Assembly (NCBI GenBank): GCA_017461725.1
Contig: JAFTXG010000015.1
Coordinates: 224,680-288,679 of the forward strand
Source of the DNA: Lachnospiraceae bacterium
GTDB lineage: Bacteria; Bacillota; Clostridia; Lachnospirales; Lachnospiraceae
Length of the DNA stretch: 64,000 nucleotides
Reading direction: 5' to 3'
Made by a program: the position numbers and the translations under genes
Shown here: positions 46,001 to 56,216 of the stretch, in pieces
Layout of the letters: each line of letters opens with the position of its first letter
How positions within the stretch are numbered: position 1 is the stretch's first letter
The notes under the pieces: generated by a model
The model's input: the letters and a program-made list of their open reading frames with translations, nothing else
Told to the model about the DNA's origin: nothing
Database searches by the model: none

Positions 46001-49000
46001 GAAGTAACCCGAATCACTTCCCTCAATCACCGCACCAGTTCCCAGATAAGGCGACATGCCTCTCTCAAGATCCACTGTTTCCGTGGTCTCGTTGCCGTAA
46101 ACATCGGGAGCAGTGACCATCATCGTCCACTGGGTATCAAAGTCCGCAGAATCCTCATCGGCCTGGGTAACCATCCAGACTCTGAGCTCCAGTGTGCCCA
46201 CTCCGGTCTCCTCATCCACAGACTCCTCAACAATCTGAGTGCGGAATACGCCGTTGTGGCCAACCTCGTATTTCTCCCAGACCGCATAAGTGCCGTCCGC
46301 ATTCATCAGATATTCACCGTTCTCATCCACCGCCAAAGGCAGGGACATGGTGACTTGCTGCGTATTGTTCGCCCGCGCTTCTCCGGTCAGCCCCAGCAGC
46401 ACTGCCGAATAGTCGGTATCAAAGGTGAGGGTTATATCCTTGGCGGAAACCGCACTCTCAAGATCTCTGACGCTTATCGTAAAATAATACATCCAGTTCT
46501 TGAGATAATCGTCAACGTTTACATTCATGGCATAAGGCGCCACACCGTCGATATCCAGCACATTGCCGTCCGCGTCATACAGCGTCAAGGTTCTGCTGGA
46601 AAGATTTCCGTTCTGATCCAACAGGTAGAACGCCTGGTTTTCCACATTGTTGGTGAGGGTGTAACTGTCAGGAACCGTCTCATCGTCTTCCATTTTCTCA
46701 AAAACAGGACCGTAGTAGAAAACGGAATTGTCCAGACCTGCATCACCGGGAACAGCGGCACTGAGCGTCACACTGCGCACATACTGCCCGTGGGTGGTCA
46801 TGGTGTAATCCAGATCCCACTCCTCCGCCTGACCGTAGACAAAGACAGGAACCTCATACGTTTTCACCGTGCCGTTGGTGCTGACGATCTCATAAATCAA
46901 CAGATTGTAGCCATCCAGCATCGGCAGCTTCAGACCCGTCTGGGTTGTGGATGAGATATCGGAAGCCGTTCCGTATGCGCCCTCCTTAACCTCCTTAACC
47001 AGCACAGGAACATAGTAGTACACTGTCTGACCGGAGCCGTCCACCCAGAGCGCGGTGCTCTCGGCGGTGGTGCCCAGCGCATCGTAGGTGGCGTTGCGCA
47101 CGCGAATCTGAATATTCTCCCTCACGGTACTGCCCATACCGTCCTCGCGCTGACCGCGGGAGAACTGCAGCCAGGTGGTCTGATTCCAGCTGGACGGTAC
47201 ATCCGCCAGACTGAGAATGATCTCCTTATCCGCCAGAGTAGCATCGTTGAAATTGTAAAGGCTGTCTTCCCCGCCGTCACGAACCACCACACTCTTGTTG
47301 TAGGTGTACGCTTTATAGTAGGCCTCCATGGACATATCCAGCTCGGTGATATCGATATAGAGATCGATCTCCTCGATGAACTGATTTGCCACTGTTTCAT
47401 CGTAGATATCCGTAAACTCACGATCATTCAGATTCTTGACCGTGACACGCAGGGTGTACCAGCCGGTCTTAAATCCGTCTGACCATCCATCAACTGTTTT
47501 GATTTCGTCCTCGCTGAACACGATGGTCTGAACTCCGTCCGAGGACTGTGCCAGATCCCAGGTTCTCAGAAGGACCTCTTCAGTCCCGTCCTTGGTCCCG
47601 GTGTAGAACAGCTGTATCTTACTGCCCGTATAATCCAGTGCCTTGAAACCATACTTATTTACATTTGTCTCAACTGAATCGGAGGTGTTGGTCACCTTGA
47701 TGGTAAGGGCCACATTGTCCAGCGTGGGGTAGGTGTTCATCGCAGGACTTGCGGAGGTACTGTACCCACTCAGCGCAGACTTCACATCCTCGCCGTTCTC
47801 ATTCGTCGCGGCGGTGAACTCGATGTCAAACTTCGCACTGTTTGCCAGATAGATGTTGGACGTGGTAATCGCCGTCGTTCCGGGGGTAAAATTAAACGCC
47901 TCATACCCACCAACAATATTATTATAGTACACTTCAAAATCGGGAGAGGTGACAAATTTTACGTCCCACGCTCCGTAAGTCTGGAACAGTTTCTTCGCCA
48001 AATCGATCCACTCAGCATCGGCCACCTCATCTGCCGCGGTGCATACACCCGTGCTCAGATCGATGGTGATCTTATACCAGGAACCGTATCCGCTCTCGAG
48101 CAGCTTATATTTACTGCTGTCCTCATAGAACTGGTAGAGCGGATCAAAAATATCTGCCACATAATAGGTCGGCGCTGCCTCTTCATACTTCACCGCCCGC
48201 TGTGGATCGTACATATAGTAAGTATTGGCAGCTGTCTCGCCGGGGAGCTTGATCAGCATGACCGTGCGGGCCTCCCCGATGCTCGACTCCCCGATGCTCG
48301 ACTCCGCCTCCATGATCTTTACAACCGGTTTGGTCAGCGGCTCTGCCTCCGTTCCTCCGGTGACACTATAGTTTCCGGTGGGCTTGGAGAAGTTAAATGC
48401 CAGCGTTTTACTGGTAACCACAGCATTCCGACCCAGCCGGTCCTCCGCCGTGACGGTTATCTTGATCTCGCCGACACGGTTTGTAAAATCGCTGTCGGGA
48501 GGGAAGGTAAATGTGTATGTATTGTTTCCGGAATACTTTTCCGACAGCCCGGTGGTGATATTCACCGTTTTTTGGTCGATGCTCGTCCACTCGCTCCAGG
48601 TACCTGCAGCCGCATCTGTCATAAAACGATACTGCCACTGATAGGAAACCTCCTGCAGATCATAGTTGTCGCTTGCAGAGAAGTTTGCGGTGACGCCGGC
48701 GTTACCGCCTTCATAATCCACACTGAGCTGCAGATTATTGTCTACACTGACCGAAGGTGCCTCCATATCTACCTGATGCTTGACCGCAAAGGAGTTGGTT
48801 CCCTCATTGCCGGCCCAGTCGGACACATAGAAATGGATCGTTCCGTTGAAGAACACACCGTTTGTGTCATCCTTGGTCACTGTGTCACTGTAATCGTTGT
48901 TCGGATCCAAGCGGATATGCAGATAATACTGCAAGCCATCGGAGATCTTTGCCTCCGCCTGATATCTGGTCGCTCCGTCGACGGAGGACACCGTAACGCC

Positions 49001-50920
49001 GCTGCTCTCAAACTCTTCAGCCTTTGCAGTCTGGCTGTTATCCATATAATAGGTGAAATTAATCGCGTCGTTCGGTGTCACAATGACAAACTGTACCGGC
49101 TTGTCATTGATCGTCGAATAGTACGGCGCAGCATTCTTACTGGTATCCTCCTTGAACACTACCGGGAAGGAGAAATACTCGCCGCCGATGTCTTCATTGG
49201 TCATCATATAGACGCCATCGTCAGCGCTCATCGTGGTGCTGATCACCGGCTTATCCAGATCCAGATTGATTTTCTGTGGGGGGAATACCTTGAGATCGCC
49301 GGTCATATTTGTCGCAACTTTATTTCCCGCCAGATCGGAGAGATTGCCCGCGCCTTCAAATCCGGTGATCAAAATATAGCCCTCACACTGCATCTCCTCC
49401 GTGACAGTAAAGTTCTTGAAGGTGATGCAATTACCCGATACCCTGCTGACATCCAGCTTGATCGGGTTTCCGGCCGCATCCTTGATATTCAGGACCGCCT
49501 TAATCCCGTTGGTATTCTTGATCGACTCAGAGAAATATACCTGGAATCCAAGGCTGTCGCCCACGCCGGCAAAGACGTGCCCAAGGTCAGCGGAGTTGCC
49601 CGTCCAGCTGGTGATCTCCTGGGTGCTGACCGGGGTGATCATGCTTCCGGTCATGTTGATGGAGGACAGGGTCGGAGCCACATTGTCAAAATAGTAAGTC
49701 CCTGTAGACTTATCGCTGGCGCTCCAGTTCAGGCTGTTGCCCGCGATGTCCGTAATACGGTTGGTCGCCTCCAGACCGGAGGTGGGGAACTCAGTTCCGT
49801 CAGCCTTATAAAGCTTCAGATCCCACTTCTGATTAAAGTCCTGCACATTCTTGATACCGGTAATGTAGACATGGGTATTCCCCTTCTCCATCGTTGCGGG
49901 AATGGAGAACTCGAAGACCATCTTGTTATCATCGGTCAACTTAACGAATGTCGCAGTAAGATCATAGTTGGAATTTATTGCATAACCGGACTTTTCTCCG
50001 TAACGTGCCTCCAGATCCAGCGTCAGGGCATCTGTCTTCGCGTAATTGTCTGCCAGACGGACAGCCTCGCTGAACTGCAGCACCACATAGCCGGTAATGG
50101 AGCTGCTGCTTCCAAAACTGGTATGCTGACCAAATCTTCCATTGCCATCGATGTCTGTAGACAGATAAACATCGGTAATCCTGGGACTGCTGTCATCCAC
50201 CAGATAGAACACAGAACCGCCGACCTCGGGGCCGCCGCAGGTCTGTCCGCCGAAATGCTTTGCCGTGTAGGTCAGAAGGCTGATATTGCTCCATGTCTCG
50301 CTGATCGTCTCCTTCACCTCGACGGTATTTTGCTGCGACGTCTTTCCCAGGATCTGCCCGATATCTTCGTAACCGTAATCTGTGCTCAGATCCCAGTCTT
50401 TCGTCCGGATCGTGACATAGGCATTATTCCAGTGGTCTTCGCCGCCGCACCCGTGTTCATGCTTGTTCGCCACCAGATTCGCCTCAAACTTCAGCGTATA
50501 CTTATCCAGCCAGGATTTCGCCTGATCATCCAGCGTCCACTTATACTGGGCAGACCAATACTTACTGGAGCTGCTCTGGGACAGGGTGCCCACCGGCACT
50601 GTATCCGACGCACCCTTTACATCCTTGGTGGTCGAGGACACCTTTTTCCACAGATAGTTGATGTTCAGGTTGGTGCCTGAAGTCCTCACATAGCGATTCA
50701 TAAACGAATCTTGGGACGCCTGATCGCCGGGCACCACACTGACACCCATGGCAAGCTCGCTCTGAGACAGGGCAAGATCAGCCCCTGCCGCATCGGCCAC
50801 CGCTCCTTCGATCAGTCCGGAGAAAATATCCCCCGGCAGTGGACTCAGCGCGATGGTAAACACCATCACTATACTGATGCCAAAGCAAAGGATTCGCTTA
50901 AACAGCTTGTTTTCTTTCAT
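43055..50920 (-). CDS. Giant secreted protein A, 2621 residues
   Basis: First gene of the pair. MKENKLFKRILCFGISIVMV is a clear signal peptide. The rest is beta-rich: Big/Ig-like modules with recurring D.TAP (FDNVAPTLSS, DKTAPVLYAD, DKTAPVITLV) and DLAGN/DKAGN strands, several cysteine pairs (HGCGGEDHW, CEECGYG), and near the C-terminus (about 2443-2523) a DUF5011-like domain with VTVTDDKDGVIDFTV and YKAVDEAGN. It ends in VEYVTYIYVEDK with no anchor, so it is released or held by other means, perhaps by protein B. AGGAGG precedes the start. A 15-bp in-frame duplication (48276-48305) gives SSIGESSIGE. Confidence 0.85.
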   Translation of the reverse strand: MKENKLFKRILCFGISIVMVFTIALSPLPGDIFSGLIEGAVADAAGADLALSQSELAMGVSVVPGDQASQDSFMNRYVRTSGTNLNINYLWKKVSSTTKDVKGASDTVPVGTLSQSSSSKYWSAQYKWTLDDQAKSWLDKYTLKFEANLVANKHEHGCGGEDHWNNAYVTIRTKDWDLSTDYGYEDIGQILGKTSQQNTVEVKETISETWSNISLLTYTAKHFGGQTCGGPEVGGSVFYLVDDSSPRITDVYLSTDIDGNGRFGQHTSFGSSSSITGYVVLQFSEAVRLADNYAKTDALTLDLEARYGEKSGYAINSNYDLTATFVKLTDDNKMVFEFSIPATMEKGNTHVYITGIKNVQDFNQKWDLKLYKADGTEFPTSGLEATNRITDIAGNSLNWSASDKSTGTYYFDNVAPTLSSINMTGSMITPVSTQEITSWTGNSADLGHVFAGVGDSLGFQVYFSESIKNTNGIKAVLNIKDAAGNPIKLDVSRVSGNCITFKNFTVTEEMQCEGYILITGFEGAGNLSDLAGNKVATNMTGDLKVFPPQKINLDLDKPVISTTMSADDGVYMMTNEDIGGEYFSFPVVFKEDTSKNAAPYYSTINDKPVQFVIVTPNDAINFTYYMDNSQTAKAEEFESSGVTVSSVDGATRYQAEAKISDGLQYYLHIRLDPNNDYSDTVTKDDTNGVFFNGTIHFYVSDWAGNEGTNSFAVKHQVDMEAPSVSVDNNLQLSVDYEGGNAGVTANFSASDNYDLQEVSYQWQYRFMTDAAAGTWSEWTSIDQKTVNITTGLSEKYSGNNTYTFTFPPDSDFTNRVGEIKITVTAEDRLGRNAVVTSKTLAFNFSKPTGNYSVTGGTEAEPLTKPVVKIMEAESSIGESSIGEARTVMLIKLPGETAANTYYMYDPQRAVKYEEAAPTYYVADIFDPLYQFYEDSSKYKLLESGYGSWYKITIDLSTGVCTAADEVADAEWIDLAKKLFQTYGAWDVKFVTSPDFEVYYNNIVGGYEAFNFTPGTTAITTSNIYLANSAKFDIEFTAATNENGEDVKSALSGYSTSASPAMNTYPTLDNVALTIKVTNTSDSVETNVNKYGFKALDYTGSKIQLFYTGTKDGTEEVLLRTWDLAQSSDGVQTIVFSEDEIKTVDGWSDGFKTGWYTLRVTVKNLNDREFTDIYDETVANQFIEEIDLYIDITELDMSMEAYYKAYTYNKSVVVRDGGEDSLYNFNDATLADKEIILSLADVPSSWNQTTWLQFSRGQREDGMGSTVRENIQIRVRNATYDALGTTAESTALWVDGSGQTVYYYVPVLVKEVKEGAYGTASDISSTTQTGLKLPMLDGYNLLIYEIVSTNGTVKTYEVPVFVYGQAEEWDLDYTMTTHGQYVRSVTLSAAVPGDAGLDNSVFYYGPVFEKMEDDETVPDSYTLTNNVENQAFYLLDQNGNLSSRTLTLYDADGNVLDIDGVAPYAMNVNVDDYLKNWMYYFTISVRDLESAVSAKDITLTFDTDYSAVLLGLTGEARANNTQQVTMSLPLAVDENGEYLMNADGTYAVWEKYEVGHNGVFRTQIVEESVDEETGVGTLELRVWMVTQADEDSADFDTQWTMMVTAPDVYGNETTETVDLERGMSPYLGTGAVIEGSDSGYFGCEECGYGLTSDGTVGIWCGAPLASLTGYGAGEQKFVFSGNDQPLWYTTAPMIFQDGTYQLEAVDLFGVVRDLSVDVYDFGEQGVSVTFSTTDPTNQPVTVMAEATGTVETITSIVSDTGVTGTIDPADPSKANITVEDNCTITITTSAKNEDGSFVQRMVKVTNIDKKVDDTYFALYDYRYQQLTGTETEVEGDVTVYLMCDTETVYTTNGPDTYTFPAGSKKGDSYTFEYVDRAGNVGTNTVVLSFDIVPIPPAPDKEAPDITLNVYGVRNNKSDYLIDLFNPVDTYAADEDGKPVLKADGTLDVTEAGAPQITNLLGEYKAQQYRVVLSITDGSDTKVIVQPAGTAAPVDYSAAATGSTVDFVTVSATSKKATLTISENGTFDLYVIDANNNISAITGIVISGIDKTAPVLYADYEVGTNQETGLPMVTATFLPENKDEQFDLIIPISQMLSKIVQLENGEYEYGYDENGDWGEIPVLQDVIRYYTLFDNNGEFAFNYRDEYGNLGQAVAAVKGMDTSAAIVKSVIWYGTVGNVLPEVMKASALVVNRDITAELNMSKPISDVKLYVYSADAENNAGALISADAPVEVSFTGTNIYITYTDNVNYQIVVEYTASASGRKGYQTLPAVECIDKTAPVITLVGGPDLAENKRSAKLTFTSNEDALLSVEAEDGYTTEFTWTATSNAETELYFTDKAGNRTVLTVSDLGIDEEMLEVWYSTTADGADATEDPLEGLTLDPGDTFYVKVSKAAAAVLSGEAKGDVEADTWTALTLSDESGLQIAQFTDKNTGDVVYGIVAAAPKDNIAPIIELATSTVVVDEGVSAGEMLAAICTGVTVTDDKDGVIDFTVTGYPDESIAGLYALEYKAVDEAGNSVVAFRNLYIMAEGTPILWINDDPGLPYGKVVIKDGENITLRLENLMDGEPVIIKYQEGIKTTGQMKYYSTTVEDMSFSVTEPGHYTIYVRSQGRVEYVTYIYVEDK

Positions 50921-51008
50921 TTATTTTTCCTCCTCTGGGAATGATTTATCGGTTTTAACTGTATCAGTCTTATCCGCAAGAAATAAATTGCGGCATTATT
51001 CCATGCTC

Positions 51009-51036
51009 ATTTTATCACGTTTTTTTCGAAACTCAA
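51009..51036 (-). promoter_or_regulatory. Probable promoter of the giant-protein operon
   Basis: TTGAGT and TAAAAT with a 16-bp spacer on the minus strand. The leader carries a CCGCAA/TTGCGG hairpin at 50976-50994. A sequence ACAGTTAAA near 50953-50961 resembles a LytTR half-site, but I find no partner at the expected spacing. Confidence 0.6.
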
Positions 51037-51127
51037 CCATCTCTGCGTGACTGGGCGCGAATTCGGCGCGAGTGGGAAACCACATTCCGCCGCCGGATAA
51101 AAATACAAAAATCCGTTCAACTTGTAA

Positions 51128-51156
51128 TTGACACCCTTCCTCCTTATCGGTATGAT
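51128..51156 (+). promoter_or_regulatory. Promoter of the sensor kinase gene
   Basis: TTGACA, 17 bp, TATGAT, about 37 bp upstream of the kinase start. Confidence 0.75.
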
Positions 51157-51192
51157 AAACAATATGCGAGTATGTTCGGGAGGTAATTGATC

Positions 51193-53082
51193 ATGAAAAT
51201 AAAGATGAAAACAGGGGCCGCGCTGCTCATTTCTCTGGTCCTCTGCATTGGTTTCGGCACACTGCTGTCTGTCTATACCAGGCCCATGGAGGACTTGTCC
51301 CTGAATCTCTCCCTGCTTGGACAGATGGAGGGCGAAATCTCCACCTCAGTGGAATATGATGACAAGGGCTGGACAGTTTTCACGCAGGACGAGGATAATA
51401 AAACCTTTCTGGAGCCGGATGGCTTCGGCGGCTATACAGGCCTGGAATTGGGGCAGACCTTTTACTTCTCCCGCGTGCTGGCCGAGGAGCTGGACACCCC
51501 TACTTTACAGCTCGGTGCCGCAGACAGAAGGTTCTCCGTATTTCTGGACGATGCGCTGATCTACACCGACTGCCCGGAGCTGGACAACCGCATCGGATAT
51601 CTTGACCTTCCCATGAATGAGTGGGACAGAACGGAGCCGATCATCATCTCCCTGCCCCTGAATTATCAGGGCAAAACGCTGACCATCGCACAGTCCTCAC
51701 CGGAATTTTCAGAGTTCAGCTCTTTCAAAGCATTTCCCTGCGATGTTTATCTCTATTGCGGCTATGCCTACGAGAGCGGGCTGATCGCGGAGAGCTTCGG
51801 AACCGCCATTGCGGCGGCCGCCGCGTTTGTTGTGGGTGTGTTCCTTCTGATCGCGTTTGTCCGCAATCAGGATGTGGGAATGCTTTTCGCCGCTCTGGTG
51901 GCATTCTTGTGGATGGCTTTCAGATTGGTCGATGCTTCTTTCTTCTATTCCTACTTCAGCAATACCCTGGGAACTTACACTGTTATGATCCGCCTGTTTG
52001 CCGCAGGCGCGCTGCTGATTTTTCTCGGCATCCGCGCAGGCAAGTACCGAAAGCTCCTTTTGGGGGTGACCGGCCTTTACGGCCTGTCGCTGATCGCGCA
52101 TATCGCCATCGTGAGCAAATCCCCGCTTACTATCGATCCCGCGCTGCATTTTCTCTGCTATTCGCTGCCGGAATGGATTGCCTTTGCCGGATTACTCACT
52201 TTGCTGATCCTTGGCAGCCTGTTCTGGAGAAAAGAAAACTATTTCTATCGGCTATTCATCCCTCTGGCTCTGGTCTCGACCGCTGTCTATTGGATATACC
52301 TGTTCATCCGTGACGATCAGGTCTTCTACCAGCTGAGCATATCCCTGCAAAACCGGCAGATTGGTTATGTCTATTACCGTCTGTTGCCCACGGTCATGGG
52401 CTCAGCGCTGCTCGCCGCCCTCGTGGAAATCGTGAAAGGCGAACTGGACCGCCATATGGAAAAACGGCTGCTGAAGGAGCAGCAGGAGCTGGCGCTGGCC
52501 AGCTACGAAAATCTCCGCCGCCAGCACGAGGAAGTCATGATGCTCCGCCACGATATGAACAAGCACTTTCAGATTCTCCGCGACATGAGCGCTGATGAAA
52601 AGACCGTAAAGTATCTGGACGGCCTCATTGGTCAAAACGAAAACATCCGCCCTGTGGTACAGAGCGGAAATGAAATGCTGGATATTATCCTGAACAGTAA
52701 ACTGGCCCTTGCTGCCGATTCCGGCATCGGAGTGGAGATCATCAAGTCCGATGCGCCCGAAACGCTTCCTCTGCCTGACGCCGAGCTGTGCTCTCTGGTA
52801 ATGAATATTATGGACAATGCACTCAAAGCAGCCGGAACGGATGGCATCGCTTCCCCTTATATTCGCCTTGACATCCATGTGAAGAACGACTTTTTTGTCT
52901 TCTGCTGTGAGAATTCCGCGATCATTTCTCCCGCTGCTCCGGAAACAAAAAAAGAAACCGTGCCGATGCACGGTTTAGGGCTCAAGATCATCCGCCAGAT
53001 CGCGGAGCGTCATGACGGTGTAGTCGACATCGCACAGGAGGCGGACCGTTATACAGTTACGGTAGCGCTCCCGCTCCTCTAA
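51193..53082 (+). CDS. Sensor histidine kinase, 7TM receptor with GHKL ATPase
   Basis: A 629-residue membrane kinase. After an N-terminal membrane segment comes an outer beta domain (about 35-190) like the 7TMR-DISM sensor type, then about seven helices (190-405), a short coiled coil, and a cytosolic kinase. The phosphoacceptor is probably His 453 in MLRHDMNKHFQ; the ATP site has NIMDNALKA (Asn 542) and MHGLGLKII. This is the class paired with LytTR regulators. The ATG at 51193 is chosen since GGGAGG lies 9 bp upstream. It diverges from the giant-protein operon and is convergent with its likely partner regulator. Confidence 0.88.
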   Translation: MKIKMKTGAALLISLVLCIGFGTLLSVYTRPMEDLSLNLSLLGQMEGEISTSVEYDDKGWTVFTQDEDNKTFLEPDGFGGYTGLELGQTFYFSRVLAEELDTPTLQLGAADRRFSVFLDDALIYTDCPELDNRIGYLDLPMNEWDRTEPIIISLPLNYQGKTLTIAQSSPEFSEFSSFKAFPCDVYLYCGYAYESGLIAESFGTAIAAAAAFVVGVFLLIAFVRNQDVGMLFAALVAFLWMAFRLVDASFFYSYFSNTLGTYTVMIRLFAAGALLIFLGIRAGKYRKLLLGVTGLYGLSLIAHIAIVSKSPLTIDPALHFLCYSLPEWIAFAGLLTLLILGSLFWRKENYFYRLFIPLALVSTAVYWIYLFIRDDQVFYQLSISLQNRQIGYVYYRLLPTVMGSALLAALVEIVKGELDRHMEKRLLKEQQELALASYENLRRQHEEVMMLRHDMNKHFQILRDMSADEKTVKYLDGLIGQNENIRPVVQSGNEMLDIILNSKLALAADSGIGVEIIKSDAPETLPLPDAELCSLVMNIMDNALKAAGTDGIASPYIRLDIHVKNDFFVFCCENSAIISPAAPETKKETVPMHGLGLKIIRQIAERHDGVVDIAQEADRYTVTVALPLL

Positions 53083-53101
53083 GCAGTCGGAAATCCGCCG
53101 G

Positions 53102-53149
53102 GAACTTCATGATGAACTTCACCGTAAACTTCACCGTGAACTTCATCAT
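53102..53149. repeat. Four 12-bp tandem repeats between kinase and regulator
   Basis: GAACTTCATGAT, GAACTTCACCGT, AAACTTCACCGT, GAACTTCATCAT in a row. The outer copies also make an imperfect inverted repeat, so the block could fold. It lies in the 103-bp gap between two convergent genes. Confidence 0.85.
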
Positions 53150-53185
53150 AACTCAGTCAAACAAATTATGGCTGCAGACCGGGCT

Positions 53186-53899
53186 TCAATCCCGGATATA
53201 ATCGATAAACCGTTTGTTCACAACCGGAAACCGGTGCTTGCTGATTGGTACAGTGGCACCGGTTTTTAATTCAAATTCACAGGATCTGATGCGCTTTACA
53301 TACGCAAGATTTACCAGATAGGCTCTGTGGCAGAGCACAAATAACGAAGCGGGAAGCAACGCCTCCGCTTCTGAAAATTTAAGTCTGGTCTCCACCGGCT
53401 CCTCCGTCAGGATGAATCTCGTGCCTCGGTCATAGGCCTCCACATACAAAATCTCAGACGCGGAAACTTTTTGCTGTCCCTGATCTGTCGGCAGCAAGAG
53501 TTCTCTTTTCTCCCGCCATTCTTTGTAACAATACAGCAGTGCCTCCCGCAGTCTTTCCGGATCAACCGGCTTTGCCAGATAGCGTGACGCGGAAACCTCG
53601 TATCCGCGCAGTGCCATCTCCAGATTGCTGGAAATAAAAACAATCGCGGTTTTATTTTTCTGCTTTCTCAGGGCTGCCGCCAGCTCGATGCCGCCAAGCT
53701 CGTCCATCTGCACATCCAGCAGAAGGAGATGAAATCGCTCTCCATTTGTAATCACTTCAAGAAGGTCCCGGCTGCTTTCATAACAGACAATCTCACCGAT
53801 TATGCCCTCGCTCTGCAAAATCGAACGGGTCAGCTCATCGATGGTGGTAAGATCACGCTGATCATCATCGCAGATTGCAATATTAAGCTGACTTCCCAT
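53186..53899 (-). CDS. LytTR-family response regulator
   Basis: A 237-residue two-component regulator. The receiver domain has the acidic pair CDDD (11-12), phosphoacceptor Asp 62 in LLLLDVQMDE, a Ser near 90 in IVFISS and Lys 110 in YLAKPV. The second half is a LytTR DNA-binding domain (ILYVEAYDRGTRF, FVLCHRAYLVNL, VPISKHRF). The start at 53899 gives the standard beginning MGSQLNIAICDDD; an in-frame extension is unlikely to be translated. It is the likely partner of the kinase encoded convergently at 51193. Confidence 0.93.
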   Translation of the reverse strand: MGSQLNIAICDDDQRDLTTIDELTRSILQSEGIIGEIVCYESSRDLLEVITNGERFHLLLLDVQMDELGGIELAAALRKQKNKTAIVFISSNLEMALRGYEVSASRYLAKPVDPERLREALLYCYKEWREKRELLLPTDQGQQKVSASEILYVEAYDRGTRFILTEEPVETRLKFSEAEALLPASLFVLCHRAYLVNLAYVKRIRSCEFELKTGATVPISKHRFPVVNKRFIDYIRD

Positions 53900-54031
53900 T
53901 TGATGAACCCACCTTTCTCTTATGCATATCGGTTTGCGCAGTGCTCCCGCAACAGTATGTTTATTTTTCTTCCCCGCGACAGCGCCCCCAAGCCACTCTA
54001 TCGTTCTATGTTCACCCTCACTGCGTCCCTC

Positions 54032-54060
54032 AGTATACACCAATTTTGAACGCAAGTCCA
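54032..54060 (-). promoter_or_regulatory. Possible promoter of the LytTR regulator
   Basis: TGGACT, 17 bp, TATACT on the minus strand. The 343-bp gap 53900-54242 holds this and the atp terminator; I see no gene in it. Confidence 0.5.
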
Positions 54061-54142
54061 GCAGTCCACAAAAATTTCATTAATCTACCAGTGACAGGGG
54101 GCATCATCAGGATCACTCCGGCTGTTCATTTCCACAATAAAA

Positions 54143-54185
54143 CAGGAGACAACGTCCCGGCCATTTCCGCGGAGGTCATCTCCTG
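54143..54185 (-). terminator. Terminator of the atp operon
   Basis: On the minus strand CAGGAGA..ACCTCCGCGG pairs with CCGGGACGT..TCTCCTG (imperfect) around a 6-nt loop, followed by TTTTATTG. It lies about 58 bp after atpC. Confidence 0.7.
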
Positions 54186-54242
54186 CTGCGTATCTTCTAA
54201 TTTCCTGTAGTCACACCGGTGATTTGCCTTCGTTGTGACGTT

Positions 54243-54647
54243 TCAATGTCCTACCTTCATCCTCACCAGCGATCTCCTGAGCGCCAGCTGTGCTCTCGCC
54301 ACATCGACATCGCTTGCGTGACTCTGAATGCGCTCCTCAGCACGCTCCCTCGCCCGTCTCGCTCTCTCCACGTCGATCTCGTCAGGCCACTCGGCCGCCT
54401 CAGCCAGAATCGTCACCTGATCGAGCAGAATCTCCGCAAAGCCGGAGTGAAGGGCGGCCTCCTTCATCTCGCCATCCTGATGAATGCTCAAGACTCCGGG
54501 AATCAGGATGAGTGTGGTGGGCACATGGTTTTTGTAGATACCCACGTCGCCGTTGGATGTGGACATCTCCACCATGTCGGCCTCTCCCTCGTAAAAGATT
54601 CTGTCCGGGGTAATGATCTTCAGCCGGAACATCTTTTCCTCTGCCAT
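54243..54647 (-). CDS. atpC: ATP synthase epsilon subunit
   Basis: A 134-residue F1 subunit with the N-terminal beta sandwich (MFRLKIITPDRIFYEGEADM, SNGDVGIYKNHVPTTLILIP) and the C-terminal helical hairpin (VERARRARERAEERI). It regulates hydrolysis and links the rotor to the c-ring. Last gene of the operon, 12 bp after atpD. Confidence 0.97.
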   Translation of the reverse strand: MAEEKMFRLKIITPDRIFYEGEADMVEMSTSNGDVGIYKNHVPTTLILIPGVLSIHQDGEMKEAALHSGFAEILLDQVTILAEAAEWPDEIDVERARRARERAEERIQSHASDVDVARAQLALRRSLVRMKVGH

Positions 54648-54659
54648 CTGACTACCCCC

Positions 54660-56066
<1,407 letters not shown>

Positions 56067-56078
56067 TTATTCTTTATA

Positions 56079-56205
56079 GTTTCATCAGGTGAAACTGTGT
56101 GCCTTGCACACACCTCCCTCGCAGTCTACGCCCTGTGTATCCTGCTCCGGATGGACATTTGTCAAATACACCGTTTCCCATGCAAGCACGGAACCAGTGT
56201 GCTTG
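56079..56205. repeat. Small hairpins between atpG and atpD
   Basis: GTTTCA/TGAAAC (56079-56095), TGTGTGC/GCACACA (56096-56112) and CAAGCAC/GTGCTTG (56183-56205) are perfect short stems in a 165-bp gap inside an operon. They recall the group at 29064-29170. Confidence 0.65.
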
Positions 56206-56216
56206 ACTCATTGCTT

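Noticed and set aside
48572..50680. A 702-codon open frame on the plus strand
   Set aside because: It is antisense to giant protein A; the opposite strand has a signal peptide, domain structure and ribosome-binding site.
50921..51192. LytTR binding site pair upstream of the giant-protein operon
   Set aside because: One near half-site is seen but no second half at 12-13 bp spacing, so I do not call a site.
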